A stretch of DNA of 64,000 nucleotides from NCBI GenBank assembly GCA_002600635.1, contig CP021371.1, positions 2,979,001 through 3,043,000 of the forward strand. The letters are read 5' to 3'. This DNA comes from Rhizobium sp. ACO-34A (lineage in GTDB: Bacteria; Pseudomonadota; Alphaproteobacteria; Rhizobiales; Rhizobiaceae). Numbering within the stretch: position 1 is the stretch's first letter; each line of letters opens with the position of its first letter. Below, piece after piece: positions 43,183-52,383 of the stretch. The notes below the pieces were generated by a model that ran no database searches, was not told the DNA's origin, and saw only the letters and a program-made list of their open reading frames with translations. Made by a program: the position numbers and the translations under genes.

Positions 43183-43207
43183 GGAACCTTTGGCCACAGA
43201 TGTCGTT
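43183..43207 (+). promoter_or_regulatory. EcfG/RpoE2-type general stress promoter upstream of opgC
   Basis: GGAAC (43183-43187), exactly 16 bases, CGTT (43204-43207): the consensus for EcfG-family sigma factors of the alphaproteobacterial general stress response. Predicted start near 43213, about 100 bases before the TTG start of opgC. I found no second instance in the intergenic regions of the window. Confidence 0.65.
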
Positions 43208-43313
43208 CCGGCTAGAGGCGATCCACATCAACTTTCCCGGTTCGCCCCATTGTCAACAAGATGCGAGGCAAAAACGCCCCCGTCACCGGGGGGCAAGCTC
43301 GGGAGCCGAACCT

Positions 43314-44504
43314 TTGAAAAGATTGGACGTCATCGATGGCATGCGAGGCTATTTCCTCGTCTTCATGCTGATCAACCATCTGGTCTTCGCCGGCGGGCTA
43401 TGGCTCGTTCAAATCAATCACCGCAATCTCGCATTCGTGGAAGATGCCCAGGGATTCGTCTTTCTCTCCGGCCTGCTGACCGGCATGGTCTATGCGCGCA
43501 AGATGATGAAGGACGGCTATGCCGTCGGCCGCGACCGCATCTGGGGCCGTGCGCTTGAGCTTTATCGCTATGCCATGTGCATCGTGGTTGCCGTGCTCGT
43601 CCTGCAGCTCGTGCTGCCCGGCGCCGCCGGCATCTGGCAGAACTGGCTCGGCGGCTCGCGCCTTCATGATGGCGAACGGCTCGCGGCCATCGGAACCTTC
43701 CTGTTCCAGCCGACCTTCATGGACATCCTGCCGCAATACATCATCTACATGGCCTTCGCGCCCATGGTGATCTGGCTCTGCATCACCGAACGCTGGGCAG
43801 CCGTTGCCATCGCCTCGCTGCTGCTGTGGCTTGCCGGCCAGCTCGGCCTGCAGCGCCTCATCACCTATCCGCTCAACGAATGGCTGGCCGGAGCCCCGGA
43901 CAAGGAAGGCCTGCGCGCAAGCTTCAACCTGCTCGGCTGGCAGGTCGTCTTCTTCGCAGGCGTGATCGCCGGCAGCCTCACCTCGATGAAGCGCATCGAG
44001 TGGAAGCGGGTCTTCAATCCCGAGGACACCTTCCTCGCAAGGATGGCGCTGGCCGTCTGCCTGTTCTTCCTGCCGCTGCGCATCATGACCGCACATGAAC
44101 TGATGCCGGGCATGGTGCTGGAAAAATTCGGCATGATGGAAGTGCGCGCCGATTTCGGCCTCGTCTATCTGGTGAATTTCGCAGCGGTTGCCTATGGCCT
44201 CGCCTGGCTGCTGATCGCCGGCCCGCGGCATAAGAGCCCCGTTATCCGCAAGATCGCCTCGGGACTGACCAGCCTCTTCTCGCTGAGCTTCCTGCAGCTT
44301 CTCGGCCGTCATTCCCTGCAGATCTACGTCTGGCACGTCCTGATCGTGTATGTCGTATTCTACATCGACGGCCGCGTCGGGGAACTCTCCCAGCTCACCA
44401 AGACCATCGTCGCCATCGGCTCGCTGGCGATCCTCAGCCTGCCCGCCATCTATCGCGAACGCGAAAAGCTGTTCGGCCAGCCGGCAACCCAGCCAGCCCG
44501 ATAA
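43314..44504 (+). CDS. opgC: OpgC-type membrane acyltransferase for periplasmic glucans
   Basis: 396 residues with about ten hydrophobic segments. It opens M-K-R-L-D-V-I-D-G-M-R-G-Y-F-L-V and contains F-V-F-L-S-G-L-L-T-G-M and, near the end, L-G-R-H-S-L-Q-I-Y-V-W-H, characteristic of the OpgC domain. OpgC adds succinyl groups to osmoregulated periplasmic (cyclic beta-) glucans, giving them charge. I chose the TTG at 43314, with GGGAG 9 bases upstream, over the ATG at 43200, because an EcfG-type promoter lies at 43183-43207 and would put that ATG upstream of the transcript. Terminated by a hairpin shared with aatA. Confidence 0.87.
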   Translation: MKRLDVIDGMRGYFLVFMLINHLVFAGGLWLVQINHRNLAFVEDAQGFVFLSGLLTGMVYARKMMKDGYAVGRDRIWGRALELYRYAMCIVVAVLVLQLVLPGAAGIWQNWLGGSRLHDGERLAAIGTFLFQPTFMDILPQYIIYMAFAPMVIWLCITERWAAVAIASLLLWLAGQLGLQRLITYPLNEWLAGAPDKEGLRASFNLLGWQVVFFAGVIAGSLTSMKRIEWKRVFNPEDTFLARMALAVCLFFLPLRIMTAHELMPGMVLEKFGMMEVRADFGLVYLVNFAAVAYGLAWLLIAGPRHKSPVIRKIASGLTSLFSLSFLQLLGRHSLQIYVWHVLIVYVVFYIDGRVGELSQLTKTIVAIGSLAILSLPAIYREREKLFGQPATQPAR

Positions 44505-44527
44505 GAACCAGTCGAAAGCACAAAGAG

Positions 44528-44560
44528 AAAGGGCGGGACCTGATGGTCCCGCCCTTTCTG
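44528..44560. terminator. Bidirectional terminator between opgC and aspartate aminotransferase
   Basis: 13-bp perfect stem AAAGGGCGGGACC / GGTCCCGCCCTTT with loop TGAT between convergent genes. The AAA/TTT ends give short U runs in both directions. Confidence 0.8.
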
Positions 44561-44582
44561 CATGATATGACTGCCGAAACGC

Positions 44583-45848
<1,266 letters not shown>

Positions 45849-46002
45849 CTATGGCGAAAGAGCCGACAGGTTTCAAGCGGAAAGCGGCTTCGACCGCTCA
45901 AACCTCGACGTTTTCGCTTTTTAAGATTTATTTAATATTCAGGTAAGTCTTGCACTTTATAACTTGCTCCACCGGAAGCTGTGAAGGAGGACGAACGGCA
46001 GG

Positions 46003-46935
46003 ATGAGCCAGCACAGCATCTATAGCCGTCTCGTGCACATGGCGGGCGCCTGGTCGACCGCCTACGGCCCCTTCGTGCTGCGCTCCGCGCTGCAGCCGAT
46101 CTTCCGGCGCATTTCCGATGACGTGCTCGATGTCTACGCCTTCCAGGGCCTCGTGCGCGCCGAGCGCAACGAAGAGCCCTATCCGCCGTCGCAGTTCTTC
46201 CCGCTGGTCGAGCCGCAGGACCTTCCATCGGTCGACAGCCTCCTCAGAAGCATCCACATCCTCAATGTCGGCAGCCTCAATCGCGCCCGCTCCGGCGTCT
46301 TCGTCAGTTTTCAGCCGCAACTCTACTCCGATCCGGCTGCGATGCGCCTTGAACTCGACCGCATCCGCCTTGCCGGTCATGAGGTTTCCGTACAACCCGA
46401 CAGGATCGTCTGCGATATCAACGCAAACGCCGGCGACGGCAGGCTGATCGCCAACACCATCCGGCAATTGCGGCAGGCCGGCTTCCGCATATCCATTTCC
46501 AACTACGAGGCGAGCGAAACCAGCATGGAAGTCGTGCGCCTTCACAAGCCGGATTTCGTCCGCTTCGACGGCGACTGGGTGCGCGACTATATGCACAACT
46601 CCGCGGGCTTCGCCCTGCTGCGGGTCATCGTCCGCCAACTCAGGGATGACGGCATCGAGCCGATCTTCGAGCGGCTGGAGGAAAACTGGCAGGTCGAGCT
46701 TTGCGCCGATCTCGGCGTGACGCTGCTTCAGGGCTACGCGCTGGCCCGTCCCCAACTCGCCCCGACAGATTTCAACGAGATGTTTCCGGAAGCGTCGTTT
46801 TCTCCGGCCGGCGACGAAGCGGCCTCCCCGGCAAGCCGCACCCAGCCAAGACGCACGTTCACCGAAGCGCCGATAACCATGCCGCAGCCGACCCGACCGT
46901 CACGCGTCTTCGGAAAGCGCGGCAGCAGTTCATAG
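46003..46935 (+). CDS. Degenerate EAL-domain protein
   Basis: 310 residues. The fold pattern is that of an EAL domain (about 25-245), with L-H-K-P-D-F-V-R-F-D-G-D-W and the C-terminal D-L-G-V-T-L-L-Q-G-Y-A-L-A-R-P. Key catalytic motifs are absent: the E-A-L position reads F-Q-G-L-V-R-A-E and the D-D-F-G-x-G loop is replaced by S-N-Y-E-A-S-E. It should not hydrolyse c-di-GMP; a binding or protein-interaction role is more likely. A low-complexity Pro/Arg/Ser tail (about 260-310) follows. GAAGGAGG lies about 12 bases upstream of ATG 46003. Confidence 0.82.
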   Translation: MSQHSIYSRLVHMAGAWSTAYGPFVLRSALQPIFRRISDDVLDVYAFQGLVRAERNEEPYPPSQFFPLVEPQDLPSVDSLLRSIHILNVGSLNRARSGVFVSFQPQLYSDPAAMRLELDRIRLAGHEVSVQPDRIVCDINANAGDGRLIANTIRQLRQAGFRISISNYEASETSMEVVRLHKPDFVRFDGDWVRDYMHNSAGFALLRVIVRQLRDDGIEPIFERLEENWQVELCADLGVTLLQGYALARPQLAPTDFNEMFPEASFSPAGDEAASPASRTQPRRTFTEAPITMPQPTRPSRVFGKRGSSS

Positions 46936-47090
46936 TCCGTTCGGCGAGACAAGTCGCAACCTCTCGCCCGACCAAAAAAACACGATATCGCCACGATAAA
47001 ACAGTGGCCTGCCGCAATTCGGTCTCGGGAAGGTCCACAACCGGGTCTTTCATTCCCCTCATTGAACAATGTCATTTCAGAGGGACCGTC

Positions 47091-47219
47091 ATGTTTGTGG
47101 ACGAAGACAAGATCGTCGCACCCACCTTGTTCCAGCGTATCCTTGACCGCACGCTGATGAAGTTTGCCGCCCTTCTCGCCTGCGCGGCACTTCTGATCGG
47201 CCTTGCCGTCACCGCCTGA
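47091..47219 (+). CDS. 42-residue single-pass membrane protein
   Basis: A short frame with a good ribosome site (AGAGGGA, 6 bases before ATG 47091). The product has a polar N-terminus, M-F-V-D-E-D-K-I-V-A-P, an amphipathic stretch, and one hydrophobic segment, M-K-F-A-A-L-L-A-C-A-A-L-L-I-G-L-A-V, running to the C-terminus at residue 42. It ends TGA. I do not recognise a named family; it looks like a real small inner-membrane protein with the N-terminus inside. It stands alone between the degenerate EAL gene and a sugar dehydrogenase gene. Confidence 0.6.
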   Translation: MFVDEDKIVAPTLFQRILDRTLMKFAALLACAALLIGLAVTA

Positions 47220-47371
47220 AGCAGGCGGGGGCTTTATCCGCTCTCGTCTCTTCACATTTGCGCTAGCAAGAGCCGTCTCGACGGCTTTTCCAGGCAGAAA
47301 TCCTTGAGACGGGGTTGTTTCGGCAGAAGCCGTTTCCAAATTAGCAGGCAGAGTTCAGCGGAGACTGACAC

Positions 47372-48529
47372 ATGCCCCTTGCCAGCCACCCCGGATCGTC
47401 GACCTTCGCAGGCGCAGCGTTCCTCCTGACCACGCTTCTTGTGACAGCACCCTCTTCCGTGTCGGCCGCGGACCGTTATCCCACCCGGAGCTTCGAAGTC
47501 GAGGTTACCGAAATCGCCGCCGGCCTCGAGCACCCGTGGGCGGTCGAAGTGCTGCCGGATGGCGCCTATATCGTCACCGAGCGCCCCGGACGTCTCAGGA
47601 TCATCCGTGCCGGAGACATGGGCAAGCCGATCGAGGGGCTGCCGAAACTCTTCGTCGGCGGTCAGGGCGGCCTTCTCGACGTCGCGCTGTCACCGGACTT
47701 TTCGACCAGCCGCAAACTCTATTTCACCGCCTCGATTCCCGGCCCCGGCGGTCAGGGCACGGCTCTGTTTTCAGCAAATTTGGACAAGGACGAACGGAAG
47801 CTCGAAAACCTGACGCAGCTCTTCGCGATGAACCGCTTCACCGGCACCGGCCAGCATTTCGGTTCGCGCATCGCCATCGCCAGTGACGGCAACCTCTTCT
47901 TCGGCATCGGGGAACGTGGCGAGATGGACCGCGCGCAGGATCCCAACGATCACGCGGGTTCCATCCTCCATGTCACGCCGGATGGTCGCCCCGCCCCCGG
48001 CAACCCCTTTGCCGAAAATGGCAAGGGCCTCCCCGAGATCTGGTCGAAGGGCCATCGCAATCCGCAGGGTATCGTCATCGACAGGAAGGACGGCACGCTC
48101 TACACCGTCGAACACGGCGCCCGCGGCGGCGACGAGATCAACGCACCGAAGGCCGGCCATAATTACGGTTGGCCGGTCATCTCCTACGGCAAACATTATT
48201 CCGGGGCCGAAATCGGTATCGGTCAGGCCGCGGAAGGATATGACCAGCCTCTCTATTACTGGGACCCATCCATCGCCCCCGGCGCGATCGACATCTATCA
48301 CGGCGCGATGTTTCCGGAGTGGGAAGGCAACTTCCTCGTCGCGGCACTCAAATACGAACTGCTCGCCCGCATCGAACATACCGACGACGGCGCTGTCGAA
48401 AATGAGGAACGGCTCTTCCAGGGGGAATATGGTCGCATGCGGGATGTGAAGGTCGCGCCCGACGGCTCTATTCTTCTCCTGACAGACGAGGACGATGGAA
48501 AGCTGTTGCGCGTTACGCGCACGCCCTGA
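47372..48529 (+). CDS. PQQ-dependent aldose sugar dehydrogenase (YliI/Asd-like)
   Basis: 385 residues. A signal peptide (about 1-33, ending S-V-S-A-A-D) leads to a six-bladed beta-propeller of the soluble glucose dehydrogenase family. Landmarks are H-P-W-A-V-E-V-L-P-D-G, V-G-G-Q-G-G-L-L-D-V, R-I-A-I-A-S-D-G, S-K-G-H-R-N-P-Q-G and G-A-R-G-G-D-E-I-N. It should oxidise aldoses in the periplasm with PQQ. No PQQ synthesis genes are in the window, so cofactor supply is unknown. The ribosome site is weak. Likely monocistronic. Confidence 0.88.
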   Translation: MPLASHPGSSTFAGAAFLLTTLLVTAPSSVSAADRYPTRSFEVEVTEIAAGLEHPWAVEVLPDGAYIVTERPGRLRIIRAGDMGKPIEGLPKLFVGGQGGLLDVALSPDFSTSRKLYFTASIPGPGGQGTALFSANLDKDERKLENLTQLFAMNRFTGTGQHFGSRIAIASDGNLFFGIGERGEMDRAQDPNDHAGSILHVTPDGRPAPGNPFAENGKGLPEIWSKGHRNPQGIVIDRKDGTLYTVEHGARGGDEINAPKAGHNYGWPVISYGKHYSGAEIGIGQAAEGYDQPLYYWDPSIAPGAIDIYHGAMFPEWEGNFLVAALKYELLARIEHTDDGAVENEERLFQGEYGRMRDVKVAPDGSILLLTDEDDGKLLRVTRTP

Positions 48530-48655
48530 CCTCGTCCGAACCGCGAGCATTCAACCCCGGCTTGCCGAACGCGGACACTCCTGTTAACCGTCGCCGCTCC
48601 CGCCTGACCATCATCAGCGCTCCCCGCCCGTCGAACTGCAATCCGGAAATCTCGC

Positions 48656-49546
48656 ATGTCCCGCATCCAGGCCAACCTCGTCTTGCTGCTCGCCGCAGCC
48701 ATCTGGGGCGGAGGTTTCATCGCCCAGTCGCAGGCCATGGAGTGGCTGGGGCCGAACTGGTTCAATGCGCTGCGCTTCGGGCTTGCCACACTTGCCGTCC
48801 TGCCCTTTGCCCTCAGGGAAGCCGCGAAGTCCCGACAATCCCTCTCCCGCCGCGACTGGATGTGGTTCGTTCTCGTCGGCCTGTCGCTGCTTGCGGCACA
48901 GACCACCCAGCAGATGGGCATTCAGAACACGACCGTCACCAATGCCAGCTTCCTCACCGGCCTTTATGTCGTGCTCGTGCCGTTGATCGCCGTCTGCGTG
49001 CTCTCGCGTCGCCCGCACTGGATCGTATGGCCAGCCGCGGGCCTGACCCTGTTCGGCATCCTTCTCTTGAGCGGCGGCTCCCTGTCCGCCCTCAATTCCG
49101 GCGATACGCTGATCATCCTGTGCGCCGTCTTCATCGCGATCCAGATCACGCTGACGCCGATCGCCGTCGGCAACTGCGACCGCCCGCTGGCGCTCGCAGT
49201 CACCCAGTTTGCCGTCTGCGCCGCGGGTGCCGGCATGGGAGCCGTCGCGTTCGAACCGATCGACATCCCGTCAATCACTTCGGCGCTTCCGGAAATCCTC
49301 TATGGCGGGCTTCTGTCTTCCGGCCTCGCTTTCTCGCTGCAGATTATCGGCCAGCGCTATACGACAGCCTCGCAGGCGGCAATCTTCCTCTCCGCGGAAG
49401 CCCTGTTCGGCGCCCTTCTCGGAGCAATCATCCTATCCGAAACGCTGCCTACGATAGGATATCTCGGCTGCGCACTGATCTTTACAGCCATATTGATGGT
49501 AGAGCTTGTGCCGGAACTGACTCGTCGACGTCTCGCGGTAAGCTGA
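48656..49546 (+). CDS. EamA-family (DMT) transporter
   Basis: 296 residues with ten hydrophobic segments in two EamA repeats. The first has L-L-A-A-A-I-W-G-G-G-F and the second ends with S-A-E-A-L-F-G-A-L-L-G-A-I-I-L-S-E, the hallmark of the drug/metabolite transporter family. It probably exports amino acids or other small metabolites; the substrate is not inferable. GGAAAT precedes ATG 48656. No operon partner is evident. Confidence 0.87.
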   Translation: MSRIQANLVLLLAAAIWGGGFIAQSQAMEWLGPNWFNALRFGLATLAVLPFALREAAKSRQSLSRRDWMWFVLVGLSLLAAQTTQQMGIQNTTVTNASFLTGLYVVLVPLIAVCVLSRRPHWIVWPAAGLTLFGILLLSGGSLSALNSGDTLIILCAVFIAIQITLTPIAVGNCDRPLALAVTQFAVCAAGAGMGAVAFEPIDIPSITSALPEILYGGLLSSGLAFSLQIIGQRYTTASQAAIFLSAEALFGALLGAIILSETLPTIGYLGCALIFTAILMVELVPELTRRRLAVS

Positions 49547-50002
49547 TTTCACCTCTCATGTGAAAAAAATTCAATGCCGCGTCTTTGGGCAATTCGGGGA
49601 AGCTTTTTCGCGAAATTGCATCGTACGCGATGCAATTTGTGCCTGTGATGAGCAGAAACCGCACCACGGAGCCCGAACTGCCTAAAGATTCCCTTTACAG
49701 AATCTTTATCGGAGGCAGAGGGTTAGAAAACTTTCGCTTGCCAATTCTTAATAAACCAAGCAATCTTCGCGCGTTCGGGCATTTTTGCGAGCATGGGAAG
49801 AGCAGAATAATAAACGCGAGCGGGGCGCAAAAAGACCCCGGCAGTGAGATCCGAAGGCGAAGGGACAATAGCCGGGGGATCGAATGCTGCGGCAATATAT
49901 GGCCGCTTTCCCCACATTTGAAGAAATGCCGGGCCAACACCCTGATGGGTAATATTGTAATGCTGCCCGCCGATACCGGGCAGACAGAAAAGGACCTGAC
50001 GC
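49547..50002 (+). promoter_or_regulatory. Long gap/leader upstream of the cold-shock gene
   Basis: 456 bases without a supported gene; the frames here lack ribosome sites and family features. It holds a perfect inverted repeat at 49613-49638 (arms AAATTGCATCG and CGATGCAATTT, spacer TACG). It also has a hairpin CTGCCCG / CGGGCAG at 49963-49983 directly upstream of the cspA-like ribosome site. Cold-shock genes usually have long structured leaders, so the second half is probably untranslated leader. Confidence 0.5.
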
Positions 50003-50218
50003 ATGGCCGAGACTGGCACTGTAAAATTCTTCAATACCGACAAGGGCTTCGGTTTCATCAAGCCCGACAATGGCGGCGCTGATATTTTCGTACATATTTC
50101 CGCTGTTCAGGCTTCCGGGCTTTCGGGTCTCTCCGAAAACCAGAAGGTAAGCTTTGATACGGAACCGGACCGCCGCGGCAAGGGTCCGAAGGCCGTGAAC
50201 CTGCAGATCGCAGGCTGA
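50003..50218 (+). CDS. Cold-shock protein (CspA family)
   Basis: 71 residues, one cold-shock domain. RNP1 is K-G-F-G-F-I and RNP2 is D-I-F-V-H-I-S, both intact; the start is G-T-V-K-F-F-N-T-D-K-G. It binds single-stranded RNA/DNA and melts RNA structure. AAAAGGA lies about 8 bases before ATG 50003. A hairpin sits just upstream and a strong terminator just downstream, so it is a single-gene unit. Whether it is cold-induced cannot be told from sequence. Confidence 0.95.
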   Translation: MAETGTVKFFNTDKGFGFIKPDNGGADIFVHISAVQASGLSGLSENQKVSFDTEPDRRGKGPKAVNLQIAG

Positions 50219-50251
50219 CGCTTCGGAATTGCTTTGGCACTCGCGTTGCGG

Positions 50252-50276
50252 CCCGGCATAATTGCCGGGTTTTTTC
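50252..50276 (+). terminator. Terminator of the cold-shock gene
   Basis: CCCGGCA / TGCCGGG stem, loop TAAT, then six T residues. Confidence 0.88.
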
Positions 50277-50369
50277 GTTCAGGTCCGGTTCAGCCGCCGG
50301 TCTCTATCCTGCCTTCATCGCTTGTTACTAAACAGCGATGAGTGAATTCAGGCCACGGAAGGCAACGCC

Positions 50370-50840
50370 ATGATGAAGTTCGCTAAATACACTCTGCTTT
50401 CGGCAGCGATCGCAGTCGCACCGTTTGTTGCTTCGACGTCGGCCAACGCAGACGACTATTACCGCCGTCATCACCACAACCACGGCGATGCAATCGCGCT
50501 TGGCGCCCTCGGGCTTGCCACCGGCGTGATTGTCGGCTCTGCCATCGCAAGCCAGCCACGCGGCGTCTATGTCGAGCCGGAACCGGTCTATGTCGAACCC
50601 GAGCCGGTTTATGTTCGCCCCGCCCCGGCTTACGTCCGTCCGGCCCCCGCCTATGTCCGCCCTGCTCCGGTCTATGTCGATGACTATCCGCCGGCACCGC
50701 AGCGTGTCTATGGCGCAGGCGTCGAACCCTGGTCTCCCGAATGGTACGACTATTGCGCGGCCCGTTACCGCAGCTTCAACTCCCGTACCGGCACCTATGT
50801 CGGTTACGACGGCCGCTCGCACTTCTGCACTTCGGGCTGA
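50370..50840 (+). CDS. BA14K family secreted protein with heptad repeats
   Basis: 156 residues. Signal peptide (about 1-27, ending S-A-N-A before D-D-Y-Y), a His-rich segment, one hydrophobic stretch (about 40-60, A-L-G-L-A-T-G-V-I-V-G-S-A-I-A), then five tandem heptads of the form V-Y-V-x-P-x-P (about 66-100). The C-terminal BA14K domain is W-S-P-E-W-Y-D-Y-C-A-A-R-Y-R-S-F with a second Cys near the end. BA14K of Brucella is an immunoreactive lectin-like protein; function here is unproven. Envelope-associated. AAGG precedes the double ATG. Confidence 0.87.
   Translation: MMKFAKYTLLSAAIAVAPFVASTSANADDYYRRHHHNHGDAIALGALGLATGVIVGSAIASQPRGVYVEPEPVYVEPEPVYVRPAPAYVRPAPAYVRPAPVYVDDYPPAPQRVYGAGVEPWSPEWYDYCAARYRSFNSRTGTYVGYDGRSHFCTSG
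50565..50690 (+). repeat. 21-bp tandem repeats inside the BA14K gene
   Basis: About five degenerate 21-base units encode V-Y-V-E-P-E-P (two) and V-Y-V-R-P-A-P-like (three) heptads. Third-position differences between units show they are not very recent copies. Confidence 0.75.
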
Positions 50841-50861
50841 CCTGTAGGAAGTTGGAATGTC

Positions 50862-50893
50862 AAATGCGCCGGCTCCGCTGGCGCATTTTTCGT
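50862..50893. terminator. Terminator between BA14K and MBL hydrolase genes
   Basis: AAATGCGCC (50862-50870) / GGCGCATTT (50880-50888) with inner pairing, followed by TTCGTTT, in the gap between convergent genes. Confidence 0.75.
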
Positions 50894-50934
50894 TTCAGTC
50901 CAACGCATCCACTTTTCAGGCCGATGCGCCAACG

Positions 50935-51582
50935 TCAGATCCCGCGCAGGAAAGGATTGTTGCGGCGCTCCTCGCCGATCCGCCCACCCGGTCCGTGACC
51001 GCAGATGAACCCGACATCGTCGCCAAGCGGCAGGACCTTGTCCCGGATCGAGTTCAGCAATGTCTGGTGATCGCCGCCCGGCAGATCGGTGCGACCGATA
51101 GAACCGTTGAATAGCACATCGCCGACATGGGCGAAATTCTGCGCCCGGTTGAAGTAGATCACATGTCCCGGCGCATGACCCGGGCAGTGAAAGACCTCGA
51201 ACTCGTGCTCGCCGAAGGACACGCGGTCCCCCTCTTCCAGCCAGCGATCCGGCATGACGTTGCGCACTGCCATCGGCACATTGAACATCTTCGCCTGTTG
51301 CTCGATGTTCTGCAGCAGTTGCAGATCATCCTTGTGCGGCCCGACAATCGACAGGCCCAGCGCCTCCTTCAGCTCCTCGGCCCCGCCGGCATGATCGATA
51401 TGTCCATGTGTCAGCCATATCTCCTTGAGCGTGATATCGTTTTCGCGGAGCGTCTGAAGGATGACATCGACGTCACCGCCGGGATCGACAACCACGCCTT
51501 CCCTTGTCTCCGTATCGAAGAGGATCGTGCAGTTCTGCTGGAAGGGCGTCACCGGAATGATGCCGGCCTGCAATTGTCCCAT
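50935..51582 (-). CDS. MBL-fold metallohydrolase (YcbL/glyoxalase II-like)
   Basis: 215 residues. The metal motif T-H-G-H-I-D-H-A-G (about 58-66), downstream H in C-P-G-H-A-P-G-H, D in H-V-G-D-V-L-F and the C-terminal C-G-H-G-P all match the MBL hydrolase family. YcbL-type enzymes hydrolyse S-lactoylglutathione or related thioesters; the real substrate is not certain. Start ATG 51582 (M-G-Q-L-Q-A-G-I-I-P-V) was chosen by family; the frame extending to 51873 is not coding. Divergent from the MarR gene. Confidence 0.9.
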   Translation of the reverse strand: MGQLQAGIIPVTPFQQNCTILFDTETREGVVVDPGGDVDVILQTLRENDITLKEIWLTHGHIDHAGGAEELKEALGLSIVGPHKDDLQLLQNIEQQAKMFNVPMAVRNVMPDRWLEEGDRVSFGEHEFEVFHCPGHAPGHVIYFNRAQNFAHVGDVLFNGSIGRTDLPGGDHQTLLNSIRDKVLPLGDDVGFICGHGPGGRIGEERRNNPFLRGI

Positions 51583-51848
51583 GGTCTCTCGATCTCCATA
51601 TGCGGTGGGTGCAGGCGGCGGAATACCATGTCTCGCGGTCAAACGGAAACCCGGGCGCGGCGCCAGGAGGCAGAACCTGTCGCCGGAGACCTGCGGAAAC
51701 TGTGCGATCCCTGTAATTTCGTTGGAGTTTTTCCTCGTCTGCGCATAGTTTTGCCGCAAAACCGGTGCCCGGCTTGAACAGGCGCCGCCGAAACAAGAAA
51801 AATGAATTGCCCGACACCGAAGCAGAAACCTGCCGGCTACAGGGCCGC

Positions 51849-52382
51849 ATGAAAGGAAACACACGCGTGGCACGACAGTCTGTGGGTAGGGCTGCCAAGA
51901 AAGAACTTCCCGAAATGCCGGTCGTCGATGACAAGACGATCGATTTCGAAACCATTGAGCTTCTGTTCTTCGCCTATCGCGATTTCGTCTCCGACCCGGA
52001 CGCGATTCTCGCCAAGATCGGCTATGGCCGCGCCCATCACCGCGTCGTCTATTTCGTCAGCCGCCGCCCCGGCATGACTGTCGCCGACCTCCTCGGCATA
52101 TTGCAGATCACCAAGCAAAGCCTCGCCCGCGTCCTCAAGGAACTCATCGATTCCGGCTATATCCGCCAGATGGCCGGCCCCGCCGACCGCCGCCAGCGGC
52201 GGCTTTATCCGACGCTTGCCGGCCGCGAACTGGCGCTGGCGCTCTCGGAGCCGCAATCGCAACGGATCGCCCGGGCGCTGGAAGGCTTTACGCCGGAGAT
52301 GAAGGAAGGCGTCTGCAAGTTCCTTGAAGGCATGAGCCGCTCCGGCAAGGACGAGCAGGCGGCAACCGACGGAGCCGGATGA
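51849..52382 (+). CDS. MarR-family regulator (PetP-like)
   Basis: 177 residues. The winged HTH includes M-T-V-A-D-L-L-G-I-L-Q-I-T-K-Q-S-L-A-R-V and the wing A-G-P-A-D-R-R-Q-R-R-L-Y-P-T, typical of MarR proteins. The stop is followed one base later by the ATG of an OmpR-type response regulator, then a histidine kinase. The MarR-OmpR pair resembles PetP-PetR of Rhodobacter; target genes here are unknown. ATG 51849 has AGGG 6 bases upstream. Longer starts to 51765 lack support. Confidence 0.88.
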   Translation: MKGNTRVARQSVGRAAKKELPEMPVVDDKTIDFETIELLFFAYRDFVSDPDAILAKIGYGRAHHRVVYFVSRRPGMTVADLLGILQITKQSLARVLKELIDSGYIRQMAGPADRRQRRLYPTLAGRELALALSEPQSQRIARALEGFTPEMKEGVCKFLEGMSRSGKDEQAATDGAG

Positions 52383-52383
52383 C

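Noticed and set aside
49585..50082. 165-residue plus-strand frame overlapping the cold-shock start
   Set aside because: Runs out of frame through the cold-shock gene start and has no conserved features; the region is more likely leader.
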